From Vitis vinifera (taxonomy: Eukaryota > Streptophyta > Magnoliopsida > Vitales > Vitaceae), in contig NC_081821.1 in NCBI RefSeq assembly GCF_030704535.1, positions 3,425,001 to 3,489,000 on the forward strand: a stretch of 64,000 bases of DNA. The letters run 5' to 3'. Position numbers and translations under genes: made by a program. Positions 47,729 to 58,214 of the stretch are shown here, one piece after another. The notes beneath the pieces are model-generated. The model did no database searches. It was not told where the DNA came from and saw only the letters and a program-made list of their open reading frames with translations. How positions within the stretch are numbered: position 1 is the first letter of the stretch; each line of letters begins with the position of its first letter.

Positions 47729-48360
47729 TTAAAACAATCCAGGTGTAGAAGGTGGTCTCTCAGGTGGGTTCTGATGCTTAAATTTGCCTGGAATGGGAGG
47801 TGGGGGAGGGCTTGCCATATCTCTGCGAATTGTCTTTCGAATGGGATCTGCAAAGGCTAGAAGAAAGGTTGAGATATCAATAATTATAAATAATGTTAGG
47901 TATACAATAACATGCGTGGAATTTGATTACATCCAATTCTCAAAAGCCCGTTCTTTCCTTTTTCATCTTGTTTCTGTGCTCCCAAACAGAGTCTGAAAAG
48001 GTTGAATTATGAACTTTTTTCCATGAAATTAACTCAACAAAAGACAAAAGAATATGAAATGGGCAATCAAAGTAATTGGCAAGAAGCATTAATCTAGCTA
48101 TGCAACTGCTCAGAAGAAGTTTGGTACCAACCTGAAATTCCCTCAGCCATATGAATAGTGAAGATCGAAGCAATGAAGATGACTAGAATCATCCAACGAA
48201 AGAAGGAAGCTACACCCATATTGACTCTTGAATCCAATCCCCTCCTCTTACTCATGATCTGCAGCTTCATCCGATTATATAGCTGTTAGTGATGCTTTTG
48301 TTCACAATGTTCAAGGGCTTATAATGCCTTTCTGAACAGGAGACATTAAGTGACGTATGA
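46510..48360. repeat. Segmental tandem duplication, unit 2 (carries peptide gene B)
   Basis: Second copy of the 44.0-45.7 kb segment. The promoter block (TATATAATCGG, AGCATCACTAACAGC on the minus strand) and exon 1 are best conserved; the 3' flank is recognisable but has many indels. Confidence 0.8.
47729..48219 (-). CDS. Small secreted proline-rich peptide precursor, gene B (68 aa)
   Basis: Exon 1 is 48132-48219 (ATG at 48217-48219) and exon 2 is 47729-47847 (TAA at 47729-47731), with a 284-bp intron at the same phase-1 position as in gene A. Exon 1 has 29 residues (MGVASFFRWM...MAEGIS) and differs from gene A by five replacement and five silent changes. With roughly three times more replacement than silent sites, this indicates purifying selection. 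Exon 2 reads DPIRKTIRRDMA, then SPPPPPIPGKFKHQN and PPERPPSTPGLF. It keeps the basic linker, the SPPPPPI block and the PPERPxSTP tail, but has an insertion between them. TATA (TATATAAT, minus strand) is at 48274-48281. Function unknown; a secreted peptide is inferred from the signal sequence. Confidence 0.75.
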
Positions 48361-48570
48361 TGACTTTCTTGGAAGAAAAATTAAGAAAGAAACCATTACG
48401 GGCATTACCAATCTTCCAAGTAATGACCCATGCTTCTTATAATATGTGACGCTCTATTTGGCTACACATTCTTTAGTTTCATGGTCTACTGCATCAAGCT
48501 TTTCTGGTTGACACCACACCCCATTCCCACTATTGAAATTCACATAAAGTTGAACAACCACTATAATGGC

Positions 48571-49118
48571 CCACTCTCAATCGTGTAAAAATTTTTCGCT
48601 TTGGATCCAAAAGGGGTGTTTGTCTGTTTGACCCTATAATCATATAGGACATAACGAGGACGTTGTGTCTGCATAAGGGGTATTTGTAACATCCATATCA
48701 ATAAGGAGGAAAGTTTCTACCGCTATATAAGTATAGACTCATTTTAACCTTAAAACGTATTTTAAAGTCATGACGATTTTTTTGTGTCTAAAGCAGATAA
48801 TATCTACACAGTTGGGAGCGAATCATTACAAATGGTATCAAAATCGATCCCCAACCTCAATGTGGGAGTTTGTTTGACCCCGTAGGGGGTATTTGTCTAT
48901 TTAACCTCGTAATCCCATGAGACACAACGAGAACGTTGTGTATGTATAAGAGGGTGTTTGTGACATCCCACATCGGATAGAGGAGGAAAGTTCCTAGCGC
49001 TATATAAGTATGAACTCCTCTTAACCTTATAGACGCATTTTAAAGCCGTAAGGACCCCTTTGGACCCCTTTAGGTCCAAAACAGATAATATCTACACGAT
49101 TGAGAGCGGGTCATTACA
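48571..49118 (+). mobile_element. Tandem TRIM array (internal-LTR-internal-LTR) with inverted LTR piece
   Basis: LTRs lie at 48685-48830 (146 bp) and 48959-49118 (160 bp), each starting TGT(A/G)ACATCC and ending TCATTACA. A primer-binding-site-like TGGTATCAAAATCGATCC starts at 48833, three bases after the first LTR. The short internal part carries CCCCGTAGGGGGTATTTGTC and an AACGTTGTGT block. An internal-like copy also precedes the first LTR (48,615-48,684), so the order is internal-LTR-internal-LTR. Just before that, 48571-48616 matches the LTR 3' part in inverted orientation (CACTCTCAATCGTGTA). No coding capacity. This LTR type is widespread in eudicots. Confidence 0.83.
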
Positions 49119-51163
49119 ATCACAATATCATATACATCAAATCAAGGTTTAAACCTTAATTTTAGTTCCCACACATGATATTGCAGACATGGTTGTTGGT
49201 CAAAAAATTGTTTCTAGGCTCCACCAAGTCTGTCGTCCATGTTGTGAAATATTCAATTTCTTAATTGATAAAGAAATCAACCCCATTGAGTAGCCAATTG
49301 GTGTCAACTTCTTCTTTGGGATTAATAATAAGAGATGGTTTAGCAACTACTCACCAAGTTGTTCATATTTTATAGATGGCTACATGAAATAATTCTAAAG
49401 TTTGAAGTAGAATTCAAACTTTAGCAATTAAACTAATTTCAACGGTCATAAATGTAGAATTAATATTTAAAATATTATATTTTAAATAATATATATTAAA
49501 AAAAAAACCCTATTTGCTCATAATTGTTATAAACATGAGTAGGATGAAGTTTTAGTCTAGTGTGTATGAATTAAATAGTCAACATAAGTCATCCAACCGC
49601 ACCTCTTTTAGGGATTGCTGGTCACACGGGTTTGGAGCCATGAGGGTGCGGGAAGTCATGACAAGCACTTGTTGAAATTGAGGGCAGGGCTTCGTGTTGA
49701 CCACTTCAAACTTTATCGTTGCTTCATTTTCAATGGCAACTTCTTGTATTCACATTGGATTATTGCACTACATCTTCTAACATCCTACCAATTTTATATT
49801 CAATTCACTCAAAATATATTATGTTTTTTTCCAAGAAACTTTGGTTTCATTGTTGATTGTTGCATTAGATTTCGCTTGCAAGTATTTCTTAGGTTAGTTG
49901 TCTTAAAATTTTCTTTCTAAATTCGTTGAGGTTGAGATAAGTTAGTATTTATTTTTTGACTGAATAGAAAAAGCCAAAACACCACTAGACACAAATTGAA
50001 GGTAATAAAAAAATTATCTATGCCTACTAAATTTTCTTTTGCATAACTCAATGAATCACAAGAGTAATGAGAAAAGAATGATCATCATTTGAATATACTT
50101 TTTTATTAAAAAGAATATATTATGTATGATATAAGAGAATGGTTAGGTTATGTTAATGTGGGCTTCAATTGAAAAAAGGTATTTATAGAGTTTTCTTTGT
50201 GGGTTCTTATGAAATTTCTCATTTTCACGTCTCTTTTCTTTTTGTAAGATGATGGTTTTATAGGTCAAATGAGTTTGAAATTTTTTTGAAACATGGGATG
50301 AGTTTAGATATTACATTTTCTCAATTATATTTATATAAAGTTATAATACTTTATTTATTGGTGAGATATATTTATTTTTAATATAATTAAAAAAAATTCA
50401 ACCTAAATTTTTTAAAAAATTAAAATTAATTTAAATAATAAATGAATCAAGTGGGCTAAAAAATTATCATACTTATCCCATCCCACCCATCATATTTAAT
50501 TTTTTGTTTTTCTTTTTTTTTTTTGCACAGATGAGAAGTACTTAGGATAAATGGGCTGGGGTTGAGATATGGGCGACTCCTCTCAAGTTTGCACCATTTC
50601 CAACACCATAAAAACCCTACTATTTATAGTTTGGGGATTTCAGAATGGAATTTTTTAATTTTTCCAGAGTCTTTGCAATTCATGAGATTTTAAAACTATC
50701 AAGATGGGGAGTTCTAAGCAAATATCATTTTTCCCAAGGTTGTGTAACAGTCGGTTTTGAAGAGTTGAAGTCCAGGAGTTTGAACACAGCATGAAACTAA
50801 GGTTTGTTTGGTTTTCTTGTAGAAATACATTAATTTCTATCGAGTATTTGCAAAATATTAGCAAATCCAAACTTCTTTCCATATACCCAAGTTATAACAT
50901 CAGGAAATAAATCAAAATTCCATAAGATATTACTAATCAATCTCTTGTCGGTCCATTATTTCTAAGAATCATAAGCACCCCTTTTGCCATCACAAGAACA
51001 CAGAAGCCCAGCACACCAAATTAAGCATCAAAACATTTCAGCAACTGCCCAATGAATCCATGCATGTATTATTTCCAATACGTAATTACCATTAATAAAT
51101 TAAAATTTGACCTTAACAGACTCTCCTGCCAAAGGCCTCCTCCATGGTTTCAACCATGGCCGG
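49119..51163. other. Gene-poor spacer with a duplicated upstream fragment of peptide gene C
   Basis: Mostly AT-rich. 49,695-49,760 resembles 51,488-51,572, the region upstream of peptide gene C (TTGACCA(C/T)TTCAAA, then CAACTTC(T/C)TGT(A/T)TTCACA(T/C)TGG). No coding exon accompanies it. Nothing else is recognised. Confidence 0.5.
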
Positions 51164-51410
51164 CTATGGGCTCCCCTGGTTGGCAATTGGCGGTGGCGGA
51201 GTGGGAACTTCTCTTTCTTTCAGCTTCCTCACAGGACCTACAAAATGATAAAAAGAACAGAAAGTTAACCCCTAAAACCCTTCTGGTTTAATCACTCGGC
51301 GCATCATAGCAAACTAATTAACCTGCAGTGACCAAATCCAGCTGCAAGGCAAAGAAAGCAACGATGAAGCAAACCACCAGCAAGGAACGGAAAAGGGAGG
51401 AGAGATTCAT
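51164..51410 (-). CDS. Small secreted proline-rich peptide precursor, gene C (53 aa)
   Basis: Exon 1 is 51323-51410 (ATG at 51408-51410) and exon 2 is 51164-51237 (TAG at 51164-51166), with an 85-bp GT/AG intron. Exon 1 is again 88 bp, 29 residues plus one base, the same architecture as genes A and B. It reads MNLSSLFRSLL followed by a hydrophobic core and DLVTA, a typical signal peptide with a VTA-G cleavage site. Exon 2 reads GPVRKLKEREV, then PTPPPPIANQGSP. Shared with A and B are the M-x-[LV]-[AS]-S-[FL]-F-R start, a basic linker with R-[ED]-[MV], and the PPPPI(AN) block. It lacks their PPERPxSTP tail. The shared exon structure supports common descent. Function is not known to me. Confidence 0.72.
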
Positions 51411-54227
51411 CTTCTTCTGCATAAAATTATGAGGTCTTCAGTCCTCCTTCCTGGTGATCTTCATTGGAAATGAAGCGTATTGTATGTATATTGACCATTT
51501 CAAAGTCCACAGCTGCTCCATTTTCAGATTAATGAAAATAAGCCCTACAGCAACTTCCTGTTTTCACACTGGTTTTTCCAATCGTCGGTGGGATGACACC
51601 TAATCTTGTACTCATAATTGTCAATGCCGATTAATTCAAACAAAAACTCACCAAACTTGTGTGTGATGTCCTTAATTATTCTAATAAACAAAGCACATGT
51701 ATTTCCCTCAAAAATATGGTAATGAGTGGGAATTAGACCTACAACTACGAATCATGTTAATGGGTTGTATTCATATCAATGAAACGTAACACATGAATGA
51801 TAATTGTATTAAAAACATAAACTCGTATACAATCTAATTATTAAACATGTAACACGATATGTAACTCATTTAACTAATTTAATAATTAGGTCATCATATT
51901 TAATAATTAGATAAAGTTCGATAATATATAAGTCAATATGAATAATATCTTAACTAGGTATGTTTATTACTCAATTAACCTATTTATTCAAAAAACAAAT
52001 TTAAAATGAGTGAAATATGAGTTATATAATTTTGATTTATAATTAGGTTAATCAACTTAATTATCAATCCAAATCAAATTCATGTTATTAAACAAATATT
52101 TAGATTAAGATGCTTCTTTATTAAACTTGTTATGCAAGTTAATATGAATTTGATTTAAATACAATTATATTCAACTCATATCTACAAAAAAATATATATA
52201 TTGGGTTCAGGTCATATAAGTAAATCATATAAAACTTTATGACTCTAATCGGAATTAACCGGTCAAAATCAATAATAAAAGTGACAGTTAATAACTAAGG
52301 GGAGTTGAGGATCCTACATGAGGTTTCGTTGCCATAAAGACAAAGGAATTTTGTTTCTGTATGAAAGGTGGTAAGAAAATAAAATATGATAAAAATTAAT
52401 ATAAATATTAAATAAATAATATATGAAAAATGAAATTGTCATTTTTTCTTTCTTTTATTTCCCCCAAATGAAGGAAGATCAAAGAAGGTTAAATCACATG
52501 GAATTGATATTAAATTCACATAAAAAAAAAGTGCAAGAAAGCAGCTAAGAAAATTAAATGATAGAATTAAGACTACACCATATTATAATTGTTATTATCG
52601 TCTTTGTCCTTCAGAGGATCTTAACTAGGAAGAAGGGCACTCTACATGTCATGTGACAACGGACCCGTCGTCCATAGGGGCAACCCTAGGACTCCATTAA
52701 AAAGGTTGGTTCTCTAGCAATAAGGAGGGCCCAAAGGAAATTAATAGGGTAAAACACTTATAAAATAATACTTTCGGGATCAAGAAAATTTGCTATGAGG
52801 TTATTGACCGATCGATAAATGAATAATTTATTAATTTATAAAAAATATTATATTTATAATTTTCACATGTATGACTTATATATCTAAAATCAATGGATAT
52901 AGTTGAAACTTAACACTTGGAAGTTTGGGATATTCTTAAAAAAATAAAAGATGATTATTAATTATAAATTATAGGAGGACTTTAAAAAAAATGATACAGT
53001 ATCAAAATTTAATATCCTAAAAGATTAAAAGGTTTCAAATATATATATATTTCTTTGCTTTTCAACTACTATTAATTTATATCTATTTGGGTTTTTAAGG
53101 ATTTTTTAAAAATATTATTATTTTATATATTTAGTGAGATAATTAATTTAGTATATTGACCCGACTTGGGACCAAAAGATTTTGATTTTTAAACGAAGTT
53201 ATTAATTTATCAAACATTCATTCATTATTTAACTGTGTCAATACTTGGGTCGAATATCGATGCATTGATTCAAAAATTTACACTACTAAATCCTAAGAAA
53301 TTTGTTGAAACAAATCGGAAAATGAATCATTTTTCTATTAATTTGATAGGTGAAAATTTCGAACTCAAGGTCTTTTTTTACAAGCATTATGAGAAACCAT
53401 CCTAATAAAAGCTTAAATTTTAAGGTTATGTTTGATTCTTGAAAAATTTGAGGAAAAATAAAAAGGAAATAAAATAAAGAAGAAAAGTATAAGGAAGTAA
53501 AAAGTAAAAAAAAAATAAAAAATAGAATTAAAGTCAAAAAATTATTTTTATTAATTACTTCAAACTCATTTTATTTATTTTAACTCATCAATATAAAAAT
53601 TAAATAATTTTAAAATACATAAATTTTTAATCAATTTTAATTATATATTTTATTTTATTTTTTTGAATTTTCACAACTAAACATAAGAAAATGATTTTTC
53701 TTAACATTTTTTTGCTTTCTTTAATATTTTCTTTGAACTAAATATAACCTAAATCTCTCATATTTAGTATACAATTAAACAAATTAGACATAGTAACAAA
53801 AGGAAATCTTGAAAATGGAGAGATCCATCGGTTACAATGATTTAGAATTAAGTCAAAAGTAGAAATGGGAAACTCATTCCATATTTCATTTATTATTATT
53901 GTTATTATTTATTAGAAATAAAAATTTTTAAAAATTATTATTATGAGAATTAAAATTCTTATCTTTTAATTTTGATTTATCTTTTTTCACATAGTGTTAT
54001 AATAATTAACTTTATTTCTAATAAACTTATTTTATTTCTATTCCATGTCCCAAACACTACACCCATTTGCCTTACATTTAAAACACCAAGAATCACATGA
54101 AATCCAGTGAATAAGTTAGAGATCCAATAAAATCAGATCTAAAGATAAATCAAAGGTGACAATAAGAAGATGATTGGCAACCCATGATCAGCTTACAAGA
54201 AATAGAGATCAAACCCCCCACCATAAC
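51411..54227. other. Peptide gene C upstream region and AT-rich DNA
   Basis: 51.4-51.6 kb should hold the promoter of peptide gene C. 51.7-54.1 kb is very AT-rich with no gene; one MITE-like element is listed separately. Confidence 0.45.
53423..53750. mobile_element. MITE-like element with terminal inverted repeats (candidate)
   Basis: The left end AGGTTATGTTTGATTC is matched by the reverse complement of the right end (AGGTTATATTTAGTTC), 13 of 16 bases. The 328-bp interior is AT-rich and non-coding. Flanks on both sides contain AAAT, but a clean target duplication is not certain. Confidence 0.55.
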
Positions 54228-54551
54228 TCAACCTGAAATCTCTGGAGCCCTGTGAATCCTCCTAAACAAGGAAACATTGCCATTGTTAAGCTGTGCTACA
54301 TTTCCAGCCAAGCACAGCATCATCTCAACATAAGCATCTCTAAGCCTTTCCAAGATCTTCATGGGCGATATGATCCTGAAATGTCGAAGTTTTGGCATCA
54401 TCTTCATCTTCCATGGCCTTCCACCACCCCCATGAAACCTTAAGACCTTCACTCTCTTCTTGGCAGTCACCACATGCTTTAGCCGCTGGTATCGTCTTCT
54501 CTTCCTGTACATCTTCAGGCTCCCGGAAAACTGAGTAGTGAGTGAGTCCAT
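54228..54551 (-). CDS. Small basic plant protein of unknown function, 107 aa
   Basis: One intronless frame from ATG (54549-54551) to TGA (54228-54230). The protein is very rich in Arg and Lys (MDSLTTQFSGSLKMYRKRRR, VTAKKRVKVLRF). It has a Gly-rich turn HGGGGRPWK, and the block SPMKILERLRDAYVEMMLCL matches a motif I recognise from short uncharacterised eudicot proteins (SPKKFLxRLRDAYVxMML). No signal peptide or membrane segment is present; a nuclear location is possible given the basic stretches. The ATG is preceded by a CT-rich leader. The last codons read ATTTCAGGTTGA, so a splice donor at CAG/GT could extend it, but the plain stop is the simpler reading. Confidence 0.7.
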   Translation of the reverse strand: MDSLTTQFSGSLKMYRKRRRYQRLKHVVTAKKRVKVLRFHGGGGRPWKMKMMPKLRHFRIISPMKILERLRDAYVEMMLCLAGNVAQLNNGNVSLFRRIHRAPEISG

Positions 54552-55546
54552 GGAGTCAAGAGAGGAGGAAGAGAGGGAGATGAGGAATGAAGAATACAGG
54601 TGAGGGAGGCTTAAATTGGATGGACTAAAGTCAGCATGCAGCTATTAAATGGGCATTATAAGTAGTCACCAATAACCTGCCAACGGTTTCCTGAACGTGG
54701 AGTTAGGTTCTTAATGTAACTCATTAATTTTGGCCCCCCTTTTTTTTTGCTTTGCAGTCAAATTCAACCACATCAATAAGAACCTAGCGTATATAATGGG
54801 GAAATGAACAAGGGAAGAAGTTCATCAAACTTGGGATCTAATTACCATGCTAGAATGATAATTTTTCTGAGTGTCAAAAATTAAGCTTATCATCAGGCCA
54901 TAGGTGCTACATCTGGTACAGAAATTTCACTCTAACTAAACCTCATGCCTCCTAAGAAAAATTGAATGATTCATCAACTGAATGCCCATTTTGGAACCCT
55001 GTTGAAACTGTAATTCAAGGCTTCAATCTGCAATTCTGCATACATATATTAAGATTTGTTAACTCCTAACCTGTCACAGACTAAGGTTTATGCAAGGCAA
55101 TAGTCAGAGACCAGATGATAAATCAGCAATTTCTTGGTAAATTTTCTTATTCAAGTTCGCCCAAGGGCCCAAAACTCATGCATTTAGCCAGGTAGGTGAC
55201 TCAATGCAGCTGAACCTTTCAACCCTTTACCAAACCAGCACAACCCAAACCAGATTTCTAACTTTCTGTATTACATTCCAGGCAATGATTACAACATAAA
55301 CATGTTCGGTTGATTGGGTAAATTTACATGGAAGTCAATCCTAAATCACCAAATGAGTTGCCTCGCTAGTAATATATTGCCAGAGTTTACTGGAAGGCAG
55401 CATTCAAATGAATTGTTCTATATTAACCAGAAAGTTTTCCTGGAGTGGGAAAACTGAAGAATCCGGGCAGGATGTTTTCGTGACCAACCTGAATGCACTC
55501 AAGTATAACCTATAAAATTGTTTCCATTCAACACACCACTCAGAAA

Positions 55547-58214
55547 TCAAAATCTCCTCCCATTTTCCATTGCATCAAGAATCGGGCTTGTAGAATGACA
55601 ATCGTTTCCTGTGCTTTCTCTGCTAAATCCAGGTTGCATATATGCGGCCTCAATCTCTGGCTGCCTTAATCTAAGAGAGGGAATTCTTGTGGATGAGGAC
55701 TGAACATGGTTCCCCTCTGCCAAAACTTGAAAATAGGCATGTGGTGCCCAACCTGCGGGCGCAAAAATGGGAAGAGTGCAAAGAGTGAAAAAAAAATAAA
55801 ACTCCCAAAACAAGGATATCAAGACTGATGAAAGAAAAGCATGCCATCAGTTGGGATTTGAAGCATATAAGTCCTTGCATTCAGGTAAGCTTTGAACTTT
55901 GTGGACTGAAAATAATTAGTTAACTAGCAAATAGACGTATCATACTGTTGAGTGAGATAAGAAAAATGCAAAGCAACTTGGTGTCTTACCTTGGCTATAA
56001 TTGTCCTCAGAAAATGGACTTAACAGACAGGGTTCTAAAACAGAGATGGGATTAATGGTTGGCAGGAACTGAAACAGAATTTCAACCAAAACTATAGATC
56101 CTATGGGTTCATTGGTCAAACAATTTGAATTTCCGGCCAACTTGATGGTCCACTGCAATAAAAGTAAATTTCCGGCCAACCACTGAAAAATACATTTACT
56201 TGCTTTGGACAATTAAGTAAAGGATGAAAAGAAGAAGAAATAAAATAAATAAATAAATTACTAGACCCATTTATCCATTGGATGAAGAGTGGCTGAATTG
56301 ATTTAGACATGTTGATCCATAAACAAAAATTATTTTGCAAGACAAATATTCCATGAATAAATTTTGAGGGATACTCATTTATCAAACTATATCAGAAAAG
56401 GGAAAACATATACCCTAAAGCACAGTATGCAAATGCCACCATCTTAAAGGAAAGAACGACTCATTTTGGATTCAGGGGATCTTGATTTGATTCTAGCCTA
56501 GCATACAAATTTCTTGTATAACTTCTATAACATTATGGATCAGGTAAGATAAAATTTGCTCAAAAATTAAACATACTTTTAAGGTTCCTAGCAGCCTCAT
56601 GAGTTAAAAGAAATGTTCCAAGAGAAATTTATGTTGATTATAGTAGAGTAAGCTGGTCAAAAATAAACAGACATACCATCCTTAACATGTGGGAAAGGAA
56701 AGCATTGCAGGTAGCAAAATGAAGCTACAGTCATTCCTGCATCAATGCAACATGTCCAATCAATCATGTTAATCTCATTTCCAGGTGGGACTTGGCATTG
56801 TTTTGCACTTAGAATATAAAGCCATAACATATAGCATTCATCTGATTAATAAGGAATTGACCCGTAATAATTCATTTATGGAGTACATACCTATGAGACC
56901 TCCAACAAAAACATCCTGCCAATGATGCCAATAGTCATCCACACGAGAAACTCCAACAAGAGCTGCCATAAGCAATGGAAGCAATACAATAGCGAGTTTT
57001 GCTATATGGCCCTTGCGATCAAATGCTCTAATTTTCCCTGATAAATACCAAGAGAGGAAACTCAGACCTGCAAAGCACCCTGCATATGGATAGCCACAGT
57101 CCAAGTAAGCTCATACTCTGACAATGACTAATCAAAAGCCAATACATAACACCCTCTCCAGCTGTTGAAAACACCTTTAAGACCAGTGTTTTGAACATGA
57201 TGATGAAATCAATTCTAGATGTAATGATTTAAAGCTTGTCATAGTGGGATAAGAAATATGCCCAACACTCTCCAAGTAAATGATGCCATGCTCAATCAAC
57301 CATCTGATAAGCATAGTCATGTTATCCGATCATCTGTGGTAGATGTTCTACTTACATGAAGTATGCCCACTAGGGAAACTTTTGTGTCCTTCCTTTATAA
57401 CACCCTTGTCTCCATGACAGATGACATTCTTTGTTAGAGGATCAAACAACTGCACACATGCGAGCAGCAGCAGGCAAGATCTTAGCAAGCAAAAATTGAT
57501 AGAGAGAAAAGAAGGTTTTGTGTAGGGAATTAAATATTGAAAATGAATTAAATTGAGAACACACTGCAGCTCCATTGGGGAAACACCGCCAGAAGAAGTT
57601 CGGTCGTGGTCGACCAACAGCATCTTTAATTGCATCCGTTATAACTCCAGTTATTAGAACAGAATAGAGGAGGCCTGATATCCCATAGGTGGTATTATCA
57701 GTATAAAATCATGAGCTATAAACAACACCATCTGCTTTACCAAAACCCGAAAAGGACAGAAAAAATACCTAATGTTGCATGGTGTAGATCGTAAACATTC
57801 CTTCTGTAAAAGTAATTTGCAAGAATAGCTGCAAAAGGCAACAATATTGCAATAATCTGTTGTGGGAAATCCCCAAAAAAAGAAGGAAAAGAAAAATCAG
57901 CTCCTTTTTTCTCATTGAAGAGAAATCAATATAATTAGTAGGCATCAGAGTGTTCAATTAAGCTAGTAAATGCATAATGATTGGAACTGAATACATACTG
58001 GAACAGCCCAAACAGGTACAGTATTGTCTTTCATTGGGTATTTCAGATCTATCATCATCTCTTCCCCAACAAAGCGATGAAAGGGCTCAATGAGATTTAA
58101 AATAACATCTATAACAATAAGAAGTATCAGAATCAGCCAGTCATGCATATGTATCCTTGCCACCTTGGCTCCATGAGATTTTATAGTATGACCTCCCATC
58201 TGATTCTCTTGCAT
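55547..58214 (-). CDS. LPP: Lipid phosphate phosphatase (PAP2 superfamily), 320 aa
   Basis: Removes phosphate from phosphatidic acid and related lipid phosphates at membranes. Seven coding exons in transcript order: 57999-58214 (ATG at 58212-58214), 57769-57856, 57565-57674, 57356-57449, 56891-57079, 56677-56736 and 55547-55752 (TGA at 55547-55549); all junctions are GT/AG and in frame. The three PAP2 signature motifs are intact: KDAVGRPRP (K-x6-RP) in exon 3, PSGH in exon 4 (FPSGHTS), and [12 protein letters not shown] (SR-x5-H-x3-D) in exon 5. Hydrophobic segments include [33 protein letters not shown] and [16 protein letters not shown], giving a multi-pass protein. The C-terminal tail from [10 protein letters not shown] is hydrophilic and divergent. 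It best resembles the plant LPP2/LPP3 group. The usual WSFAG after PSGHTS reads WCFAG here. The ATG chosen is the first in frame after the acceptor at 58221. Confidence 0.93.

Noticed and set aside
49615..49920. 101-residue plus-strand frame
   Set aside because: It covers the orphan copy of the peptide gene C upstream region; the translation has no homology I recognise.
45300..51410. Assignment of the small peptides to IDA, CLE or CEP hormone families
   Set aside because: The PPPPPI(AN) core lacks the IDA PIPPSxPSKRHN, CLE RxxPxGPDPxHN and CEP PTxPGxSPGxGH signatures.
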